DNA of 60,159 nucleotides from Priestia koreensis. Its GTDB lineage: Bacteria > Bacillota > Bacilli > Bacillales > Bacillaceae_H. The position numbers were made by a program, and so were the translations under genes. Below the pieces are notes generated by a model. The model was not told the DNA's origin and ran no database searches. It was given only the letters and a program-made list of their open reading frames with translations. Location: positions 1 to 60,159 of the forward strand of contig NZ_LILC01000027.1 of the NCBI RefSeq assembly GCF_001274935.1. The letters run 5' to 3'. Shown piece after piece: positions 1-10,500 of the stretch (position 1 is the stretch's first letter; every line of letters starts with the position of its first letter).

Positions 1-465
1 AGGCAATCAAGTGCTTTAAGTTTATAAATATTTGCAAGTTTTATAAGTTATTTTAGTATTGACAGTATGACATCTGTTTTACTACATGGCAAGTGTAACG
101 TTTAAACACTTTAGCTTGTTTAATCTCGTGTGTTTCGTCCCTCTGACATCCATAAGTGGTCCCATGTAAGTAAAATGTCATCTCGCTTATTCTAGCTCTT
201 ATTGCTTAATTGTCAAAATAGCACTCCTTTATAGTCTAGCCTTCATGAGTTATTAATTCAAATTCAAGGATATCTTTAACTGTATACAATTAAAAAACTA
301 TTATTTCCTTGTTTATCACCATGAGCTTTGTCATTCTCGTCAGTTTGTTAGTTATTCCATATTTATACTGTCCTTTCCATTCAAAAGGTCTAGCCCAATT
401 TTCGTTCTTTTCTCGCTATCCATGTTCTTATTGCTCAATAAATCTTCCAGATTAAACTTGATATT
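1..465. other. AT-rich stretch with no convincing gene
   Basis: No open frame longer than about 40 codons with a usable ribosome site was found on either strand. On the minus strand, short open stretches just downstream of the immunity candidate could be remnants of a further toxin or immunity cassette, because such cassettes often follow one another at LXG loci. Nothing in them is recognisable. Confidence 0.4.
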
Positions 466-885
466 TTATTTTAACTCATTAGTCTGCTTATCAAGTAATC
501 GACAGGAGATTTGTTTCGCTCCAACAAAGTAATATTTTTCACTATTGAAACCCTCAGCAATGAACTTAAAAATATAATTACCTTTATCCACTTCAAATTT
601 ATCTGTTAAATTCTCTATTTCTTCCTCAGTAGCTAATCTAATTACGGGATATGATGTATCTGTTTTCCAGCCAAAAGGTAGAGAAACAAAGTGCACTTGC
701 TCAAAATTAATCTCAATATTAACCTTTTTTATTGTATTATCCAACCGGCCTATAATTGTCAAATCCCATCCATTTGATAAAGCAACATCAAAATCCATCC
801 ATAGCTCTTGAGAAGCATATTCATTGATTCGTGTTATTACTTGAAGTACTTCATTTTCATTCATAAAAACCCTTTGTTCACTCAA
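466..885 (-). CDS. candidate immunity protein for the LXG toxin
   Basis: A small acidic soluble protein of about 140 residues without signal peptide or membrane segment. I do not recognise its family. It begins right after the TGA of the LXG toxin gene (899-901), the usual place of the cognate immunity gene in LXG loci, so the immunity role is inferred from position. The longest frame starts at GTG 894, but that codon abuts the GAGGAAG ribosome site. TTG 885 lies about 10 bases after this site. ATG 864, preceded by AAAGGG, is an alternative. Visible features are a Trp/Phe-rich N-terminal half and alternating hydrophobic strands, as in many small alpha/beta immunity folds. Confidence 0.55.
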   Translation of the reverse strand: MSEQRVFMNENEVLQVITRINEYASQELWMDFDVALSNGWDLTIIGRLDNTIKKVNIEINFEQVHFVSLPFGWKTDTSYPVIRLATEEEIENLTDKFEVDKGNYIFKFIAEGFNSEKYYFVGAKQISCRLLDKQTNELK

Positions 886-898
886 TATTGTCACTTCC

Positions 899-2839
899 TC
901 ATCTATTTAACTGAATATGCGTATCTTTTGCAGCCTCTTCATTAAATAAAGGGTTCGGCCGCCCATCTTTATGTGTTTCCTTTAATGTACTTTCATGGTG
1001 CCATTTCCCATTGGAATCCATATATTCTGTTCCGTTACCAGGCTTCTGTCTTCCCACTCTATAAATACTTCCCGATTTTCCATACTGAGTTTCAGCTTCG
1101 TGAGCTCTTATCTCGTATTTATAATCACCATCAACCCACTTTTCTTTGAATCTTCCCGGTAATTCATCTAGCCCTTGTCGCTTCATTACTTCATCTAAGA
1201 AATCTTCAGGGTTAGTTGTTTTAGTCAAATCGACTTTACCCGTACCCTTAGTACTCTCAACCCGCTCAATCTTTCGATTCCCATCAACCTTATACTGAGC
1301 ACCTTTTTTATTTTTCATACTCTCTAGCTGCGCTTTTGAAACCTTCTCCACGACTGTACGCGTTTTAGGTGGTTCGACCGATCGGCGGTTGTTTGCAGGT
1401 GGGGTTTCGTTTCTGTTACTCGGCAAATCATCCCCTTGACGACTGGCCGTCCAATAGCCTTCTCCTATCAGTCGATCTTCTAAGCTGTTTGGATTCCTTA
1501 AAAGTGCATCCAGTTTTGTTTGCGTTCGATTTGCAATCGCTTCCGTATGACTTTTTGTAGCCTTAGATAACTTACTTAATTTTTCTAGCTTCGATACTTT
1601 GGATACTTTGTCCACACCTTTTGTACCCAGTACCCCAATCGCAACACTCGTGGCGATGTAAGAAAGCGCATGCGCTCTACTTTCGGCATCACCGTGGACG
1701 ATTTGTTCGTTCCATGACTTCGCGATGCTTTGTCCGATGCTTTTTGCGACTCCTGTTGGATCGTCCCAGACCGCTTTAGCACCTTTTGCGATGTTTTTCC
1801 CGGTTTCAATCGGATGGGTCACAAGCTGTACAGCATCATGCCACGTATCACCAATCGCATCGCCTGCTCCGTCCGAAAATCCGTCCCAACTCTTTTCAGC
1901 CGTTTCGACCACGTATTCGGTGCCTTTCTTCACTTTGTCCACACCTGCGTCCCAAGTATCCTTTGTAGCGTGGGCCGCATGCTGCACACCACCTGATACA
2001 TCATCCCATGCATCCGCAAACGGCGCTAAGAACCCTAACTCTTCTCTTCTTTTCGCCTCTTCCGCTAACCGCCTCTTCTCAAGGGCTGCTTCTTTTTTGG
2101 CTTTAACACGGTCAGCGTGCGCTTTCCGCTCGGCTTTCTTTTCCTTCACATACGCCACAGCCTCAGCGTCTGCCCCTTTTGTGAGCTGATAGGCTTCGCT
2201 CGCATGGTAAGACTTGGAGTTAAAAAACATCGGTGAGGCGCTGCCGTTTTGTTTCGTGGCGTTGATTAACGCTTGGATGTTTTTGTTCACCACATCGTAG
2301 AACTGCTTCATTTTATCATAATCACCAACAAGATCTTGGTCAAGTTCGTCTACGGCTTCAATGGTGTGCAGTCGTTTTGTATCGGAGTCATCAATATGCT
2401 TATCGTATTGTTCACTCGAAAATACGCTCAGTGAGAGAATATCGTCGATTTGATGAAAAATGCCCTGTAGCGCATCCTTCTGATCCGCTACCATCTTTTT
2501 CGCCTGCTTTGTGCTCGCATCTAAGTTTTGTTCTAAAAACGGCACCGCAACAAACGTTTCCCCTGCTAAATGGGCTTCTGCCATCTTTGTATGAACCGTT
2601 TTAAAGAACGCAATGTGCGTTTCAATTAAATTCAGCCACTGATCGGCAATTTCAATGTGCGCTTTATAAAACGCTTTAATGTTATTCGCACCTTTTCCTT
2701 TAAAATCATTTTCTAGGCTAGTGATTCCTTGAAAAGATGTTTTTAATCGTTTGATTTGGTCTTTTAAACTGGTATAAGCGGCTACACGCTCTTTCGCCGC
2801 AGCGGAGAGCGTGCTCGCTTCATAAATAGCATTTTGCAC
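899..2839 (-). CDS. LXG-domain polymorphic toxin (T7SS effector)
   Basis: A 646-residue modular protein. Residues 1 to about 205 form a helical LXG domain, the targeting domain of T7SS toxins, with an FKGKGANN segment near residue 46. A Lys/Ala/Glu-rich coiled-coil follows at about 230-265. The middle (about 330-430) is amphipathic with one hydrophobic segment (YIATSVAIGVLGTKG) and resembles the pre-toxin region of LXG proteins. The C-terminal 83 residues (from about 564) contain YEIRAHEAE, SGSIYRVGRQ, TEYMDSNGKWHHEST and a terminal DTHIQL. I match this to the polymorphic toxin type 30 family, predicted to be an RNase of the BECR fold; that assignment is from memory and moderate. Two small helical partners lie upstream and an immunity candidate downstream. 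Confidence 0.85.
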   Translation of the reverse strand: MQNAIYEASTLSAAAKERVAAYTSLKDQIKRLKTSFQGITSLENDFKGKGANNIKAFYKAHIEIADQWLNLIETHIAFFKTVHTKMAEAHLAGETFVAVPFLEQNLDASTKQAKKMVADQKDALQGIFHQIDDILSLSVFSSEQYDKHIDDSDTKRLHTIEAVDELDQDLVGDYDKMKQFYDVVNKNIQALINATKQNGSASPMFFNSKSYHASEAYQLTKGADAEAVAYVKEKKAERKAHADRVKAKKEAALEKRRLAEEAKRREELGFLAPFADAWDDVSGGVQHAAHATKDTWDAGVDKVKKGTEYVVETAEKSWDGFSDGAGDAIGDTWHDAVQLVTHPIETGKNIAKGAKAVWDDPTGVAKSIGQSIAKSWNEQIVHGDAESRAHALSYIATSVAIGVLGTKGVDKVSKVSKLEKLSKLSKATKSHTEAIANRTQTKLDALLRNPNSLEDRLIGEGYWTASRQGDDLPSNRNETPPANNRRSVEPPKTRTVVEKVSKAQLESMKNKKGAQYKVDGNRKIERVESTKGTGKVDLTKTTNPEDFLDEVMKRQGLDELPGRFKEKWVDGDYKYEIRAHEAETQYGKSGSIYRVGRQKPGNGTEYMDSNGKWHHESTLKETHKDGRPNPLFNEEAAKDTHIQLNR

Positions 2840-2908
2840 TAATCAAGCCTTCCTCTCTATCCATCGAGTATGCTTACTAGTTAAATGGTGTCATTTGTTG
2901 CTTTACCA

Positions 2909-3178
2909 TTAGTTACGAACCATTGATTCATCCTGTTCTTTTAACAAATCTACGTTTTTTTGCGTGTCTTCTAAATTCTTCGTTAATACTTGAATGTATT
3001 GTGTGACAAGATTTGAGATCGCCACTTCTTGTTCTTTCCACTTCGTCGTAATGTCTAATACGTTTTTACCAATTTCGTCAGCGCTGAATTCGGGGAACGA
3101 AATGCTGTCCTTAGCTGATGCAACGCTCTTAATCTCACTTGTCACCGCTTTGTAGTCCAATTTAATTATCGTTGACAT
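2909..3178 (-). CDS. YwqI/YxiC-like small helical T7SS partner
   Basis: An 89-residue, almost wholly helical protein without Cys or signal peptide. It resembles the YwqI/YxiC (DUF5344) group that accompanies LXG toxins in Bacillus. Such small helical proteins bind the LXG domain and are needed for toxin export in systems that have been studied; that role here is inferred. The longer frame from GTG 3184 would overlap the ribosome site. GGGAG followed by nine bases fits ATG 3178, which comes just after the upstream TGA (3181-3183), so translation is probably coupled. Confidence 0.75.
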   Translation of the reverse strand: MSTIIKLDYKAVTSEIKSVASAKDSISFPEFSADEIGKNVLDITTKWKEQEVAISNLVTQYIQVLTKNLEDTQKNVDLLKEQDESMVRN

Positions 3179-3180
3179 CG

Positions 3181-3672
3181 TCACAGACTCCCTTTAATAA
3201 AACTAATTTTGCTCGCTACTTCTGACATGAGCTTTTCTCCTTGATTTTGGATACTTTCAACTGCTGCATGTCCTTCATGCTGAATTTTATCCATCATCGC
3301 AGATCCTTTTTCAGCTAGCACACTCGTTTCATGCGCTAGGAAGCTTAGCTTGTTGAGAGCACTTCGTTCAAGTTCAAGCAAACTGATTTTACTATCAATA
3401 GAGCTTATATACTCCTCGTAATCGTCTGTTAAAATGCGATTTAGTTCTTTTTTAGCACTTGATCGATCTTTATCAAATTTCGTCGCGCGTTCACCTGTCC
3501 AGCTCTCGCCAAGCTCTGGATTAGTCACAAGCTTGAGCTCATTCATCGAAATTGTTTTTTCTTCTAAAATATCTTTTTTCGCCGTTTCAAGACGCTGAAT
3601 TTTTTCATTGATTTCGGCTACTTTTGCTGAAATCGACTGTGATATTGCCTCTAGTTCATGTGCAACACCCAT
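3181..3672 (-). CDS. YwqH-like (DUF5082-type) T7SS partner
   Basis: First gene of the LXG cassette. It encodes a 163-residue helical protein with coiled-coil segments and a WTG turn in the context ELGESWTGERATKFDKD, the WXG-like hairpin of this family. It resembles B. subtilis YwqH, found beside YwqI and the YwqJ toxin. The frame opens at ATG 3705, but GGAGG (3681-3685 on the minus strand) sits 8 bases ahead of ATG 3672 (MGVAHELE), so this start is chosen. The 250 bases to essA probably hold the cassette's own promoter, although no hexamer pair stands out. Confidence 0.75.
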   Translation of the reverse strand: MGVAHELEAISQSISAKVAEINEKIQRLETAKKDILEEKTISMNELKLVTNPELGESWTGERATKFDKDRSSAKKELNRILTDDYEEYISSIDSKISLLELERSALNKLSFLAHETSVLAEKGSAMMDKIQHEGHAAVESIQNQGEKLMSEVASKISFIKGSL

Positions 3673-3919
3673 TTGTAACACCTCCGTGCTATACATAATT
3701 TCCATATTTTATAGTATAAAATGTTCACACCATAACCTAAATAGGAAGATTCTCTCTTTTTTCAAGTGTTTTTTACAAATCAACCTCAAAAAGAGGAATA
3801 AATACCCATTTAACTTTCATTAGTAACTATAATAGGAAAGGTTTTATGGACCTCTGTCTCTTTATCTATCTTTATCCTACCAAAAAACATAGGCCATTTT
3901 TGGTTGTTCTAAAGAGTTT

Positions 3920-4399
3920 CTATTTCTCTGATGTCCGTAATATTCTTGGTAGAAGCAAAGCGAACAATAGAATGATACTAATGAACAGCACGCCGCCTAA
4001 CGTCCATTTGAGCGTGGAGGATACCTTTGAGGAAGCAACACTTTCCGCCCCTCCTCGAACAGATACAGGTGGAGCGGAAAACAAATGAAGCTCTTTTACC
4101 TGTGAAGCAAGCGTTGTTTTCTTTTTTCCTGTATCTTTAAACAGCTGCGCATTTAGTTCATTTTCTTCTTTTTTCTTTGTGCGCTTAAAATCAAGCCCTT
4201 GAAACTCTTCGGGGAGATTTTGAATTTCATCTCCTTGACGAAGTGAATTTGGATCATATTCAAGGTCGTTTTTCTTGTATTCATTGGGCTTAAGGCGGTC
4301 AATATCGTCAGCCGCATAGACCGTATGAATAGGTAAAAAGAGAAGGACCATCAAAATGAAGGTCCCTCGTATCTGTTTGTTAGGCGTCATAAGTCTCAT
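3920..4399 (-). CDS. essA: T7SS membrane protein EssA (YueC-like)
   Basis: About 159 residues: a signal peptide or N-terminal anchor (hydrophobic run FILMVLLFLPIHTVYA), a charged extracytoplasmic stretch rich in Lys, Glu and Asn, and a C-terminal transmembrane helix (LGGVLFISIILLFALLLP) with a short basic tail. Length, topology and position after esaA match EssA/YueC. The gene overlaps the end of esaA by about 20 bases. Starts at ATG 4399 and ATG 4390 are both possible after the GGAG at about 4404-4407. In Staphylococcus aureus EssA is required for secretion; its exact role is not settled. Confidence 0.85.
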   Translation of the reverse strand: MRLMTPNKQIRGTFILMVLLFLPIHTVYAADDIDRLKPNEYKKNDLEYDPNSLRQGDEIQNLPEEFQGLDFKRTKKKEENELNAQLFKDTGKKKTTLASQVKELHLFSAPPVSVRGGAESVASSKVSSTLKWTLGGVLFISIILLFALLLPRILRTSEK

Positions 4400-7300
4400 C
4401 ACTCTCCACTCGGTGGTTGTTCGATTTCATAAAACGAACAACGGCTGGTAGGGCAGCTAAAATGACAATAAGGCCAACCAATGCAATAACCGCTGATGTA
4501 AATAATGTGTGCGTGTCATATTGAATCGACATATACACTTTTGATACCGGATCTTCATACCCGAAGTTCGGCATAGACAATGTTAATAGCGGCGTAATAA
4601 AGAATAAAATGAGTATGACTGTAACAATCCATCCAACAAAGTTACTTGCAAGGAACGCAAGCTGGACAATGAGGGAGGTTGCGACAAGCAATAGAATCGT
4701 ATATACCGACCACTGAATGGAACGGTCATCGGATAAGGTATAAATGTTTAAACTAAAAATGCTGATCATTAATCCAACAATTAAGTTTAATAGACCAAAT
4801 AACGCTGCTCGTACTAAAAGAGGCGCTTTTCGATAATAATGGCTGAAATATCCAATTAGTAAGCTACTAATCAAGATAATGACCATAATAACAACCGGTG
4901 GCACTTCTTTAATCTTCTCTGCCGGTACATCTCCTTTTATTTGAACAGGATTTGCTAGATAGTTATACACGTAGTTATTTGGCTGACCGTTAATGGACGT
5001 GTTGCTTAAAATTTTATAAACATCCCCATGCACAAGCTTTGTGGAGTCTACATTTTTTGCCCATTTCGTATTTAGTTCATCCGCTTTTGCTTGAACGTCA
5101 TTGACTCGTTTTTGAAGATCTCCGGTATAGGTCACGACTTTATCCTGACGCTCCCCGAGAGATTCAATTAACGAATTCATACCTTGAAGCTCTTGGCCCA
5201 TGCTTCGTTGCAATGAAACAAGTCCCCCTACGTTCGGATCTGCTTCTTGCTTTGGATCATTGGTCTGCTGAAGGATTTCAGTCATCGTGTTCGCACGATC
5301 TTGAACCTGTGTTAAATCTGTGATCATCGTACTTTGTTCTTGGGCAATAGTTTGTTGATATTGCTCCACAAAGTTTGCCACCACATCATTTAAGTTTGTC
5401 GATTGATCTTTAGAAGCATCAACGTTTTCCTTCAAACTATTTCCAAGTTCCTCCGTATTCCCTGTTCCGTACACAATGCTTCCAACACGTTCATTCGTTC
5501 CATCGCTATTTAACAGAACGCTCTTTGTATCAGTGCGACTTACTTGATTTAACGCCTGCTCGTATTTTGAAAGGTAGTCATTATAATCAATCAACGCTTT
5601 AATATCGGACGTTTGAATGACTGGACTAAATTCCTCTTGAAGTCGCTGTTTGCGCTCGTCTGATAGAAGGTAAGACGACTGAATGCGCTCTTCTTTTTGC
5701 TTAATTAACGCGACAATGGTCGCCACATCTTCCTTGCGTTCATCAGGTAGTTTTGTCATATCATCTACAAAAGCTTTTAAAGCTTCGTATCGTTCATTCA
5801 GATCTTTGTAGTTTGCTGATAATTCATCATAGGCTTTTTGCAGCTTCTGTAAATCACCGTTGTTTTGCTGTTGCTGTAGCTCTAACAGCTGCTTCTGTAC
5901 TTCTGCAAATCGCTTCTGCAAGTCATCGTACTTTTGCTGTAGCTCAGATGAATCAGATGGTGCTGATGGTGCTGATGGTGCTGATGCTTGTTCGGCTAAT
6001 TTTTTCTCTACTGCCTCAATGCGAGCGGCAACATCCGTTAAGGATTCAATCGCTTCCGTTACTTCTGGTGTTTTTTCACCCGTCATTTCTTCAAGCTTCT
6101 TTTTCGTTTCGGATACCTTTGCTGCAAGAGCCGTTAACTCTGCACGTTCAGCCTCAAATGACGGCCCGTTGTCTGGTGGCGTTGTACCCCCATCTCCTGG
6201 TGGCGTTGTGCCTCCGTCTCCGGGTGGCGTTGTGCCTCCGTCTCCGGGTGGCGTTGTACTTCCATCTCCGGGTGGCGTTGTACCTCCATCTCCGGGTGGC
6301 GTTGTACCCCCGTCTCCTGGTGGTGTTGTATCCCCGTCTCCTGGTGGTGTTGTACCCCCGTCTCCTGGTGGTGTTGTGCCCCCGTCTCCTGGAACTTCAG
6401 GGTCTGGCTTTTCAGGAGTTGGTACTTGTAGCTCCTTTCGAAGCGGCATAAGCTTTTCCTCTAGCTCGTTAAACGCTGTAATTGCTTCTTGCTGGCGATA
6501 CTGATCTAATAAATCGTTATTAAACGTCTTCAAATCGCTTTCCTGTGTAGCAGACTTGTCTGCCTGTGCTACTTGTAACTCCTCTGCCATCTGTGACTGT
6601 GCCTGTAGCTGTTGCTCTAATGATGAAATGCTACTCGACACTTGACTTGTTTGATCTTGGAATAGCGCTTGAATGCCTTCTTGATTCTCACCTACATGCT
6701 GAATGCTTGTTTGCAAGCTTTGCAGACTTGCTGCCTGTGCTTGCTGCAATAAAGAATCCTGCGCTTCTTGATAAGCCTTGTATTGATCGACATATTGTAC
6801 AAAGCTTTCTAGGTTCGCTTCAATTTGCTGAACGTCTTCTTTTCGAGTCGCTGATCCTTTTTCCGCATTTTTTACACTTTCTTGAATCTGTTCGAGCGTT
6901 TTCTTTTGGTTATCAAGCTCTCCTGCTAAATCCTTCGACCCTGGCTTGTAAAACGCAAGCATCGTCTTTTGGAACTTGATTTCCTTATCTAAAATGTTGT
7001 CAAACTTTCCGCGCACATCATCCATTTCTTGCGCGACGTAGTTCCAGTAGCGAGATGTAATTTCATTACTCGCTTTTGATGACGCCGCTTCTAGCTCACG
7101 CACGACCTTCTGCTTATCAACAGACGTGAGACGGCTTTGGACACGATACTGAAGACTTGCCTTTTCAGGACGATTATCCGTATACGTAAGAGCACTGCTT
7201 GAGTAATTTGACGGAATGTAGACAACCGCCTCGTATTGTCCGCTTTTTAATCCTTGATTCGCAACCGAGCGGGTCACGTTTTTCCACTCGTATTGTGAAT

Positions 7301-7523
7301 CTTTTTGTAAAATCGGAGCTACTTTCGCTCCGAAATCAACCTCTTTTCCCCCATCCGTTCCTCCAACACCTCGGTCCTCGTTTACCACTGCAATCTGACC
7401 TGAAGCCGTATCAGATACTTTTAGCGGGTTGTCACCAACATATTGGAAAAACAGAGCCGGAAGCGCCAGTATTAAAACGATGGCTAATACGAGCTTAACG
7501 CCGTACCTTTGCTTCTCACTCAT
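4380..7523 (-). CDS. esaA: T7SS membrane protein EsaA (YueB-like)
   Basis: A 1047-residue membrane protein. One helix lies at about residues 9-28, followed by a conserved extracellular start (SGQIAVVNEDRGVGG), a long coiled-coil ectodomain rich in Gln, Glu and Ala, and about five to six C-terminal helices from about residue 865. This is the layout of EsaA and of B. subtilis YueB, the receptor of phage SPP1. Residues of about 378-449 form a Pro/Gly/Thr repeat hinge described separately. The start ATG 7523 overlaps the essC stop as ATGA. EsaA is an extended dimer projecting through the wall and is part of the T7SS core in Firmicutes. Confidence 0.92.
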   Translation of the reverse strand: MSEKQRYGVKLVLAIVLILALPALFFQYVGDNPLKVSDTASGQIAVVNEDRGVGGTDGGKEVDFGAKVAPILQKDSQYEWKNVTRSVANQGLKSGQYEAVVYIPSNYSSSALTYTDNRPEKASLQYRVQSRLTSVDKQKVVRELEAASSKASNEITSRYWNYVAQEMDDVRGKFDNILDKEIKFQKTMLAFYKPGSKDLAGELDNQKKTLEQIQESVKNAEKGSATRKEDVQQIEANLESFVQYVDQYKAYQEAQDSLLQQAQAASLQSLQTSIQHVGENQEGIQALFQDQTSQVSSSISSLEQQLQAQSQMAEELQVAQADKSATQESDLKTFNNDLLDQYRQQEAITAFNELEEKLMPLRKELQVPTPEKPDPEVPGDGGTTPPGDGGTTPPGDGDTTPPGDGGTTPPGDGGTTPPGDGSTTPPGDGGTTPPGDGGTTPPGDGGTTPPDNGPSFEAERAELTALAAKVSETKKKLEEMTGEKTPEVTEAIESLTDVAARIEAVEKKLAEQASAPSAPSAPSDSSELQQKYDDLQKRFAEVQKQLLELQQQQNNGDLQKLQKAYDELSANYKDLNERYEALKAFVDDMTKLPDERKEDVATIVALIKQKEERIQSSYLLSDERKQRLQEEFSPVIQTSDIKALIDYNDYLSKYEQALNQVSRTDTKSVLLNSDGTNERVGSIVYGTGNTEELGNSLKENVDASKDQSTNLNDVVANFVEQYQQTIAQEQSTMITDLTQVQDRANTMTEILQQTNDPKQEADPNVGGLVSLQRSMGQELQGMNSLIESLGERQDKVVTYTGDLQKRVNDVQAKADELNTKWAKNVDSTKLVHGDVYKILSNTSINGQPNNYVYNYLANPVQIKGDVPAEKIKEVPPVVIMVIILISSLLIGYFSHYYRKAPLLVRAALFGLLNLIVGLMISIFSLNIYTLSDDRSIQWSVYTILLLVATSLIVQLAFLASNFVGWIVTVILILFFITPLLTLSMPNFGYEDPVSKVYMSIQYDTHTLFTSAVIALVGLIVILAALPAVVRFMKSNNHRVESDETYDA
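6177..6392 (-). repeat. nine tandem 24-bp repeats encoding PGDGGTTP
   Basis: Nine contiguous in-frame 24-bp units inside esaA encode PGDGGTTP, with variants PGDGDTTP (third) and PGDGSTTP (sixth), followed by a degenerate PDNG. The units are near-identical at DNA level, differing mainly at wobble bases, so the array can expand or shrink by slippage without a frame change. It separates two coiled-coil parts of the ectodomain and would act as a flexible spacer. Confidence 0.95.
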
Positions 7524-10500
7524 GTTAAGATCTTCCTTTCAACAGTGCATAATGGGATTTGAATGCGCGTTGCTTTACCATTTTCAACGAAATATCCAAA
7601 TCCAGGATTAATATCTGGCTCTCTGCGATCATACGACAGCGTAAAGAGAGTTTGTTCGGATTTTTTCATTAGCAGCAGTGCTTGAGATACCTGCTTGAGC
7701 TCCGTTGTTAATGCATCGAAGCCCTTTGAGAAATCCGTTGGAACACCCGCTGCCACTAAATTAAATCCTAAGTGACCATAGTTTTTCATTAGCTTTGTAA
7801 TACGTTCTTGCAGAAGAGCATCAATGGTTTTTTGGAATCGTCCAAACCCATCAATCACAAGAAGAATGGGCGTATAGGATAGGTTTTGTACCGTACCCTG
7901 ATGAACGGCATCCAAGTACTGCTGTTCACGCTCTTGTAACGTTGCTTCTGTGGCATCAAGCCAAGCCACGATTTGCTCTTTTGTTTCGACATACTGAATT
8001 TGCTCTTCTCCTGCGTAAGCGGTCAAGCCTCGGTCAATGGAATCAAATAACCCAATATGGTGAATTCCTTGTGACATAGCGGTTGTTAGAAACAACTTCA
8101 CGGCATTGGTTTTTCCTTTAAACCCTGGTCCCATGATTAAGAAATGTTTATTTTTCTTAAAGCTCATGTGAACCGGACGAACGGTTTCTTCATCGAGGCC
8201 AAGTGGCACAACCCCAATATCATGTACAGTTCTGCGATGCTCTAGTAGTTCATCTAAATGAAGCTCAGCAGACAGCATTGGCACTGGATCTGGCATTTCC
8301 TGTTCGCAATATTTCACTTTTAGTGCTTGTACGTCTTGTTTGATACGCTCTGAAATGTCAAAGTCATTTTCTCCATCAGCCGGTAAGAACATTTGAGCAA
8401 AAAAGGCGTTATCTGTTTTGATAATTGCTCGGCCTGGTATTGCTTCTAGTTTATATGGCACTCTTCCTAAAACTGAATAAGACTCTGAGCTATCCATAAG
8501 GTAATGAACAACCTTTGTTTTTAAGTTATTCATGAGTGATTGACGGACAGAGTTAATGCGGGTCGCTGTAAAAATCATATAGATTCCGAGCGACTGACCG
8601 TCACGTACAAACTGCGTAAACTGCATCTCCAAGTCAGACATCTCATCTTTGACCAAGTCAAAATTGTCGATCGTAATAAAAATGATCGATAGCTCTTCAT
8701 CGCTTAGCGTATTGTACATTTTAATATTACTTACCTCACGCTTTTGGAAGAGCTGCTTACGTCTTGCCATTTCCTGCTTCAAAATCCCCACAAATTTCTC
8801 AATTTTACGCTCCTGATCCATTAGGAAATAGTCAGCGGTATGTGGAAGCTGGCGAAGTGGTAAAAGCGTCCCATTTCCAAAGTCAAAGATATAGTAGTGA
8901 AGCTCCTCAGGCGTGTAGCGCTCTGCGAAACTCATCAGGAGTGACATCGCAGTAAAGGATTTTCCGTAACCGGATGATCCAAAAATCCCAATATTACCAC
9001 CGTCCATCATCCGATAGCTATAAGACTCTTGACTTTGCTTTTCTGGTTCATCCACTAAGCCAATCGGGAACTCATCTTCCTGATCAGATTCATACTGTGA
9101 TCGGTAAAGACGTTCTTCAAGCGGTGGAAGCCACGGACTGTTTAGCTTTCTAATCCCAAGCTCATGCTGCACCTCTTCAATTCGATCAACAATAACCTCA
9201 ATTTCAGATTGAACCTGCTTCTTTTTCGTCGGCTGTGCAGACACATCCGATAGCGGGATTAGTCCTAAATCGGTAACGATCGCTACCTCGTCCTCCGTAT
9301 CGAAGCTGTCCTCCATGTACGGTGCTCCGCTCCACGCGGACTGAAACAGCTCGTATACTTCATTGTTTCCGACCTGCAGGTAACCACGACCCGTAACGGT
9401 AATAGAGGCGGCATCCGCATTTTTTATAATTTCTTTACTGTCTGTTGCATCCTGAACCTTAAGGGCGACTTTAAAGCGCGCATTACTCCAGATTTGATCA
9501 TCAATAACCCCACCCGGCTTTTGCGTCGCTAAAATTAAATGAACCCCTAAGCTTCGCCCAATACGCGCCGCACTGACAAGCTCATGAATAAACTCTGGCT
9601 CCTCGCTTTTTAACTCCGCAAATTCATCGGAAATTAAAAACAGATGAGGAAGTGGCTCTTCAGCCTGCTGATGCTTATAAAGATCCGTGTAATCATTAAT
9701 ATGATTTACTTCATAGCGATCAAAGAGGCGCTGCCTGCGCTTAAGCTCACTTCGAATCGAAGCGAGTGCCCGGGCGCTAAAGTTCTGGCTTCCCTCAATA
9801 TTTGTAATCGTTCCAAGTAAATGAGGCATATTTTTAAACGGCTGTGCCATTCCCCCACCCTTGTAGTCAATGAGGAGAAAAGCCACTTCATGAGGGTGGA
9901 AATGTACGGCTAGCGATAAAATATACGTTTGTAAAAATTCACTCTTCCCTGATCCCGTTGTCCCTGCTAAAAGTCCATGCGGTCCATGTGCCTTTTCATG
10001 AAGGTTCAGCTCAACTAAATCCTCTTTCCCTTTTAAACCGATGGGAACAGCAAGTGACTTAGCCGATTCTCTCGTTTGCCAGTTGCCTGAAATATCGAGT
10101 TCGTCCACTTCTTTTGCCTTAAACAATTCCAAAAATGACACGCTGTTCGGAATGGAATTGGTCATTCCCACTTGGTGAATAAGGGTACGAAGCATACGTG
10201 CATACGGCTCGTTGTCTTCTGTACGATGCTGATCGAGAGCAAAAGGAATCGTAACCGCCTTTTTACGCTGAATTAAAATCTCGCCCTTTTCCTCATTCAC
10301 ATAGCGAATTAACGTATGAATGTGCTCTGTTAAGCTCTCCTTCGCTTCTGTTGCAAAGATGGTAGAGAAGCCAAGATGAGGATGTTCACCCTCTAAGTAT
10401 TCTAAAATAACGTGATCAGCGATTAGTGATTGATTCGCAATGATGAAGACAAAATGAGGAAGAAATACACGTTTTTCCTTTTCTTCACTTAAATCTCGCT

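Noticed and set aside
300..465. Short minus-strand frames downstream of the immunity candidate
   Set aside because: All are under about 40 codons, lack ribosome sites and match nothing recognisable.
3875..3915. Hairpin CCAAAAA...TTTTTGG as terminator of the T7SS operon
   Set aside because: The stem is almost all A-T pairs beyond two G-C pairs and would be too weak to call.
3846..4088. 80-codon plus-strand ORF between the LXG cassette and essA
   Set aside because: It lacks a ribosome site and mostly lies antisense to essA.
6177..6392. CRISPR-like array
   Set aside because: The units are contiguous 24-bp coding repeats without unique spacers, inside a clear gene.
5860..6504. Plus-strand frames of 214-232 codons opposite the esaA repeat region
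   Set aside because: They are mirror frames of the repetitive esaA coding sequence, with PPSPGGVV-type periodicity created by the complement, and have no ribosome site.
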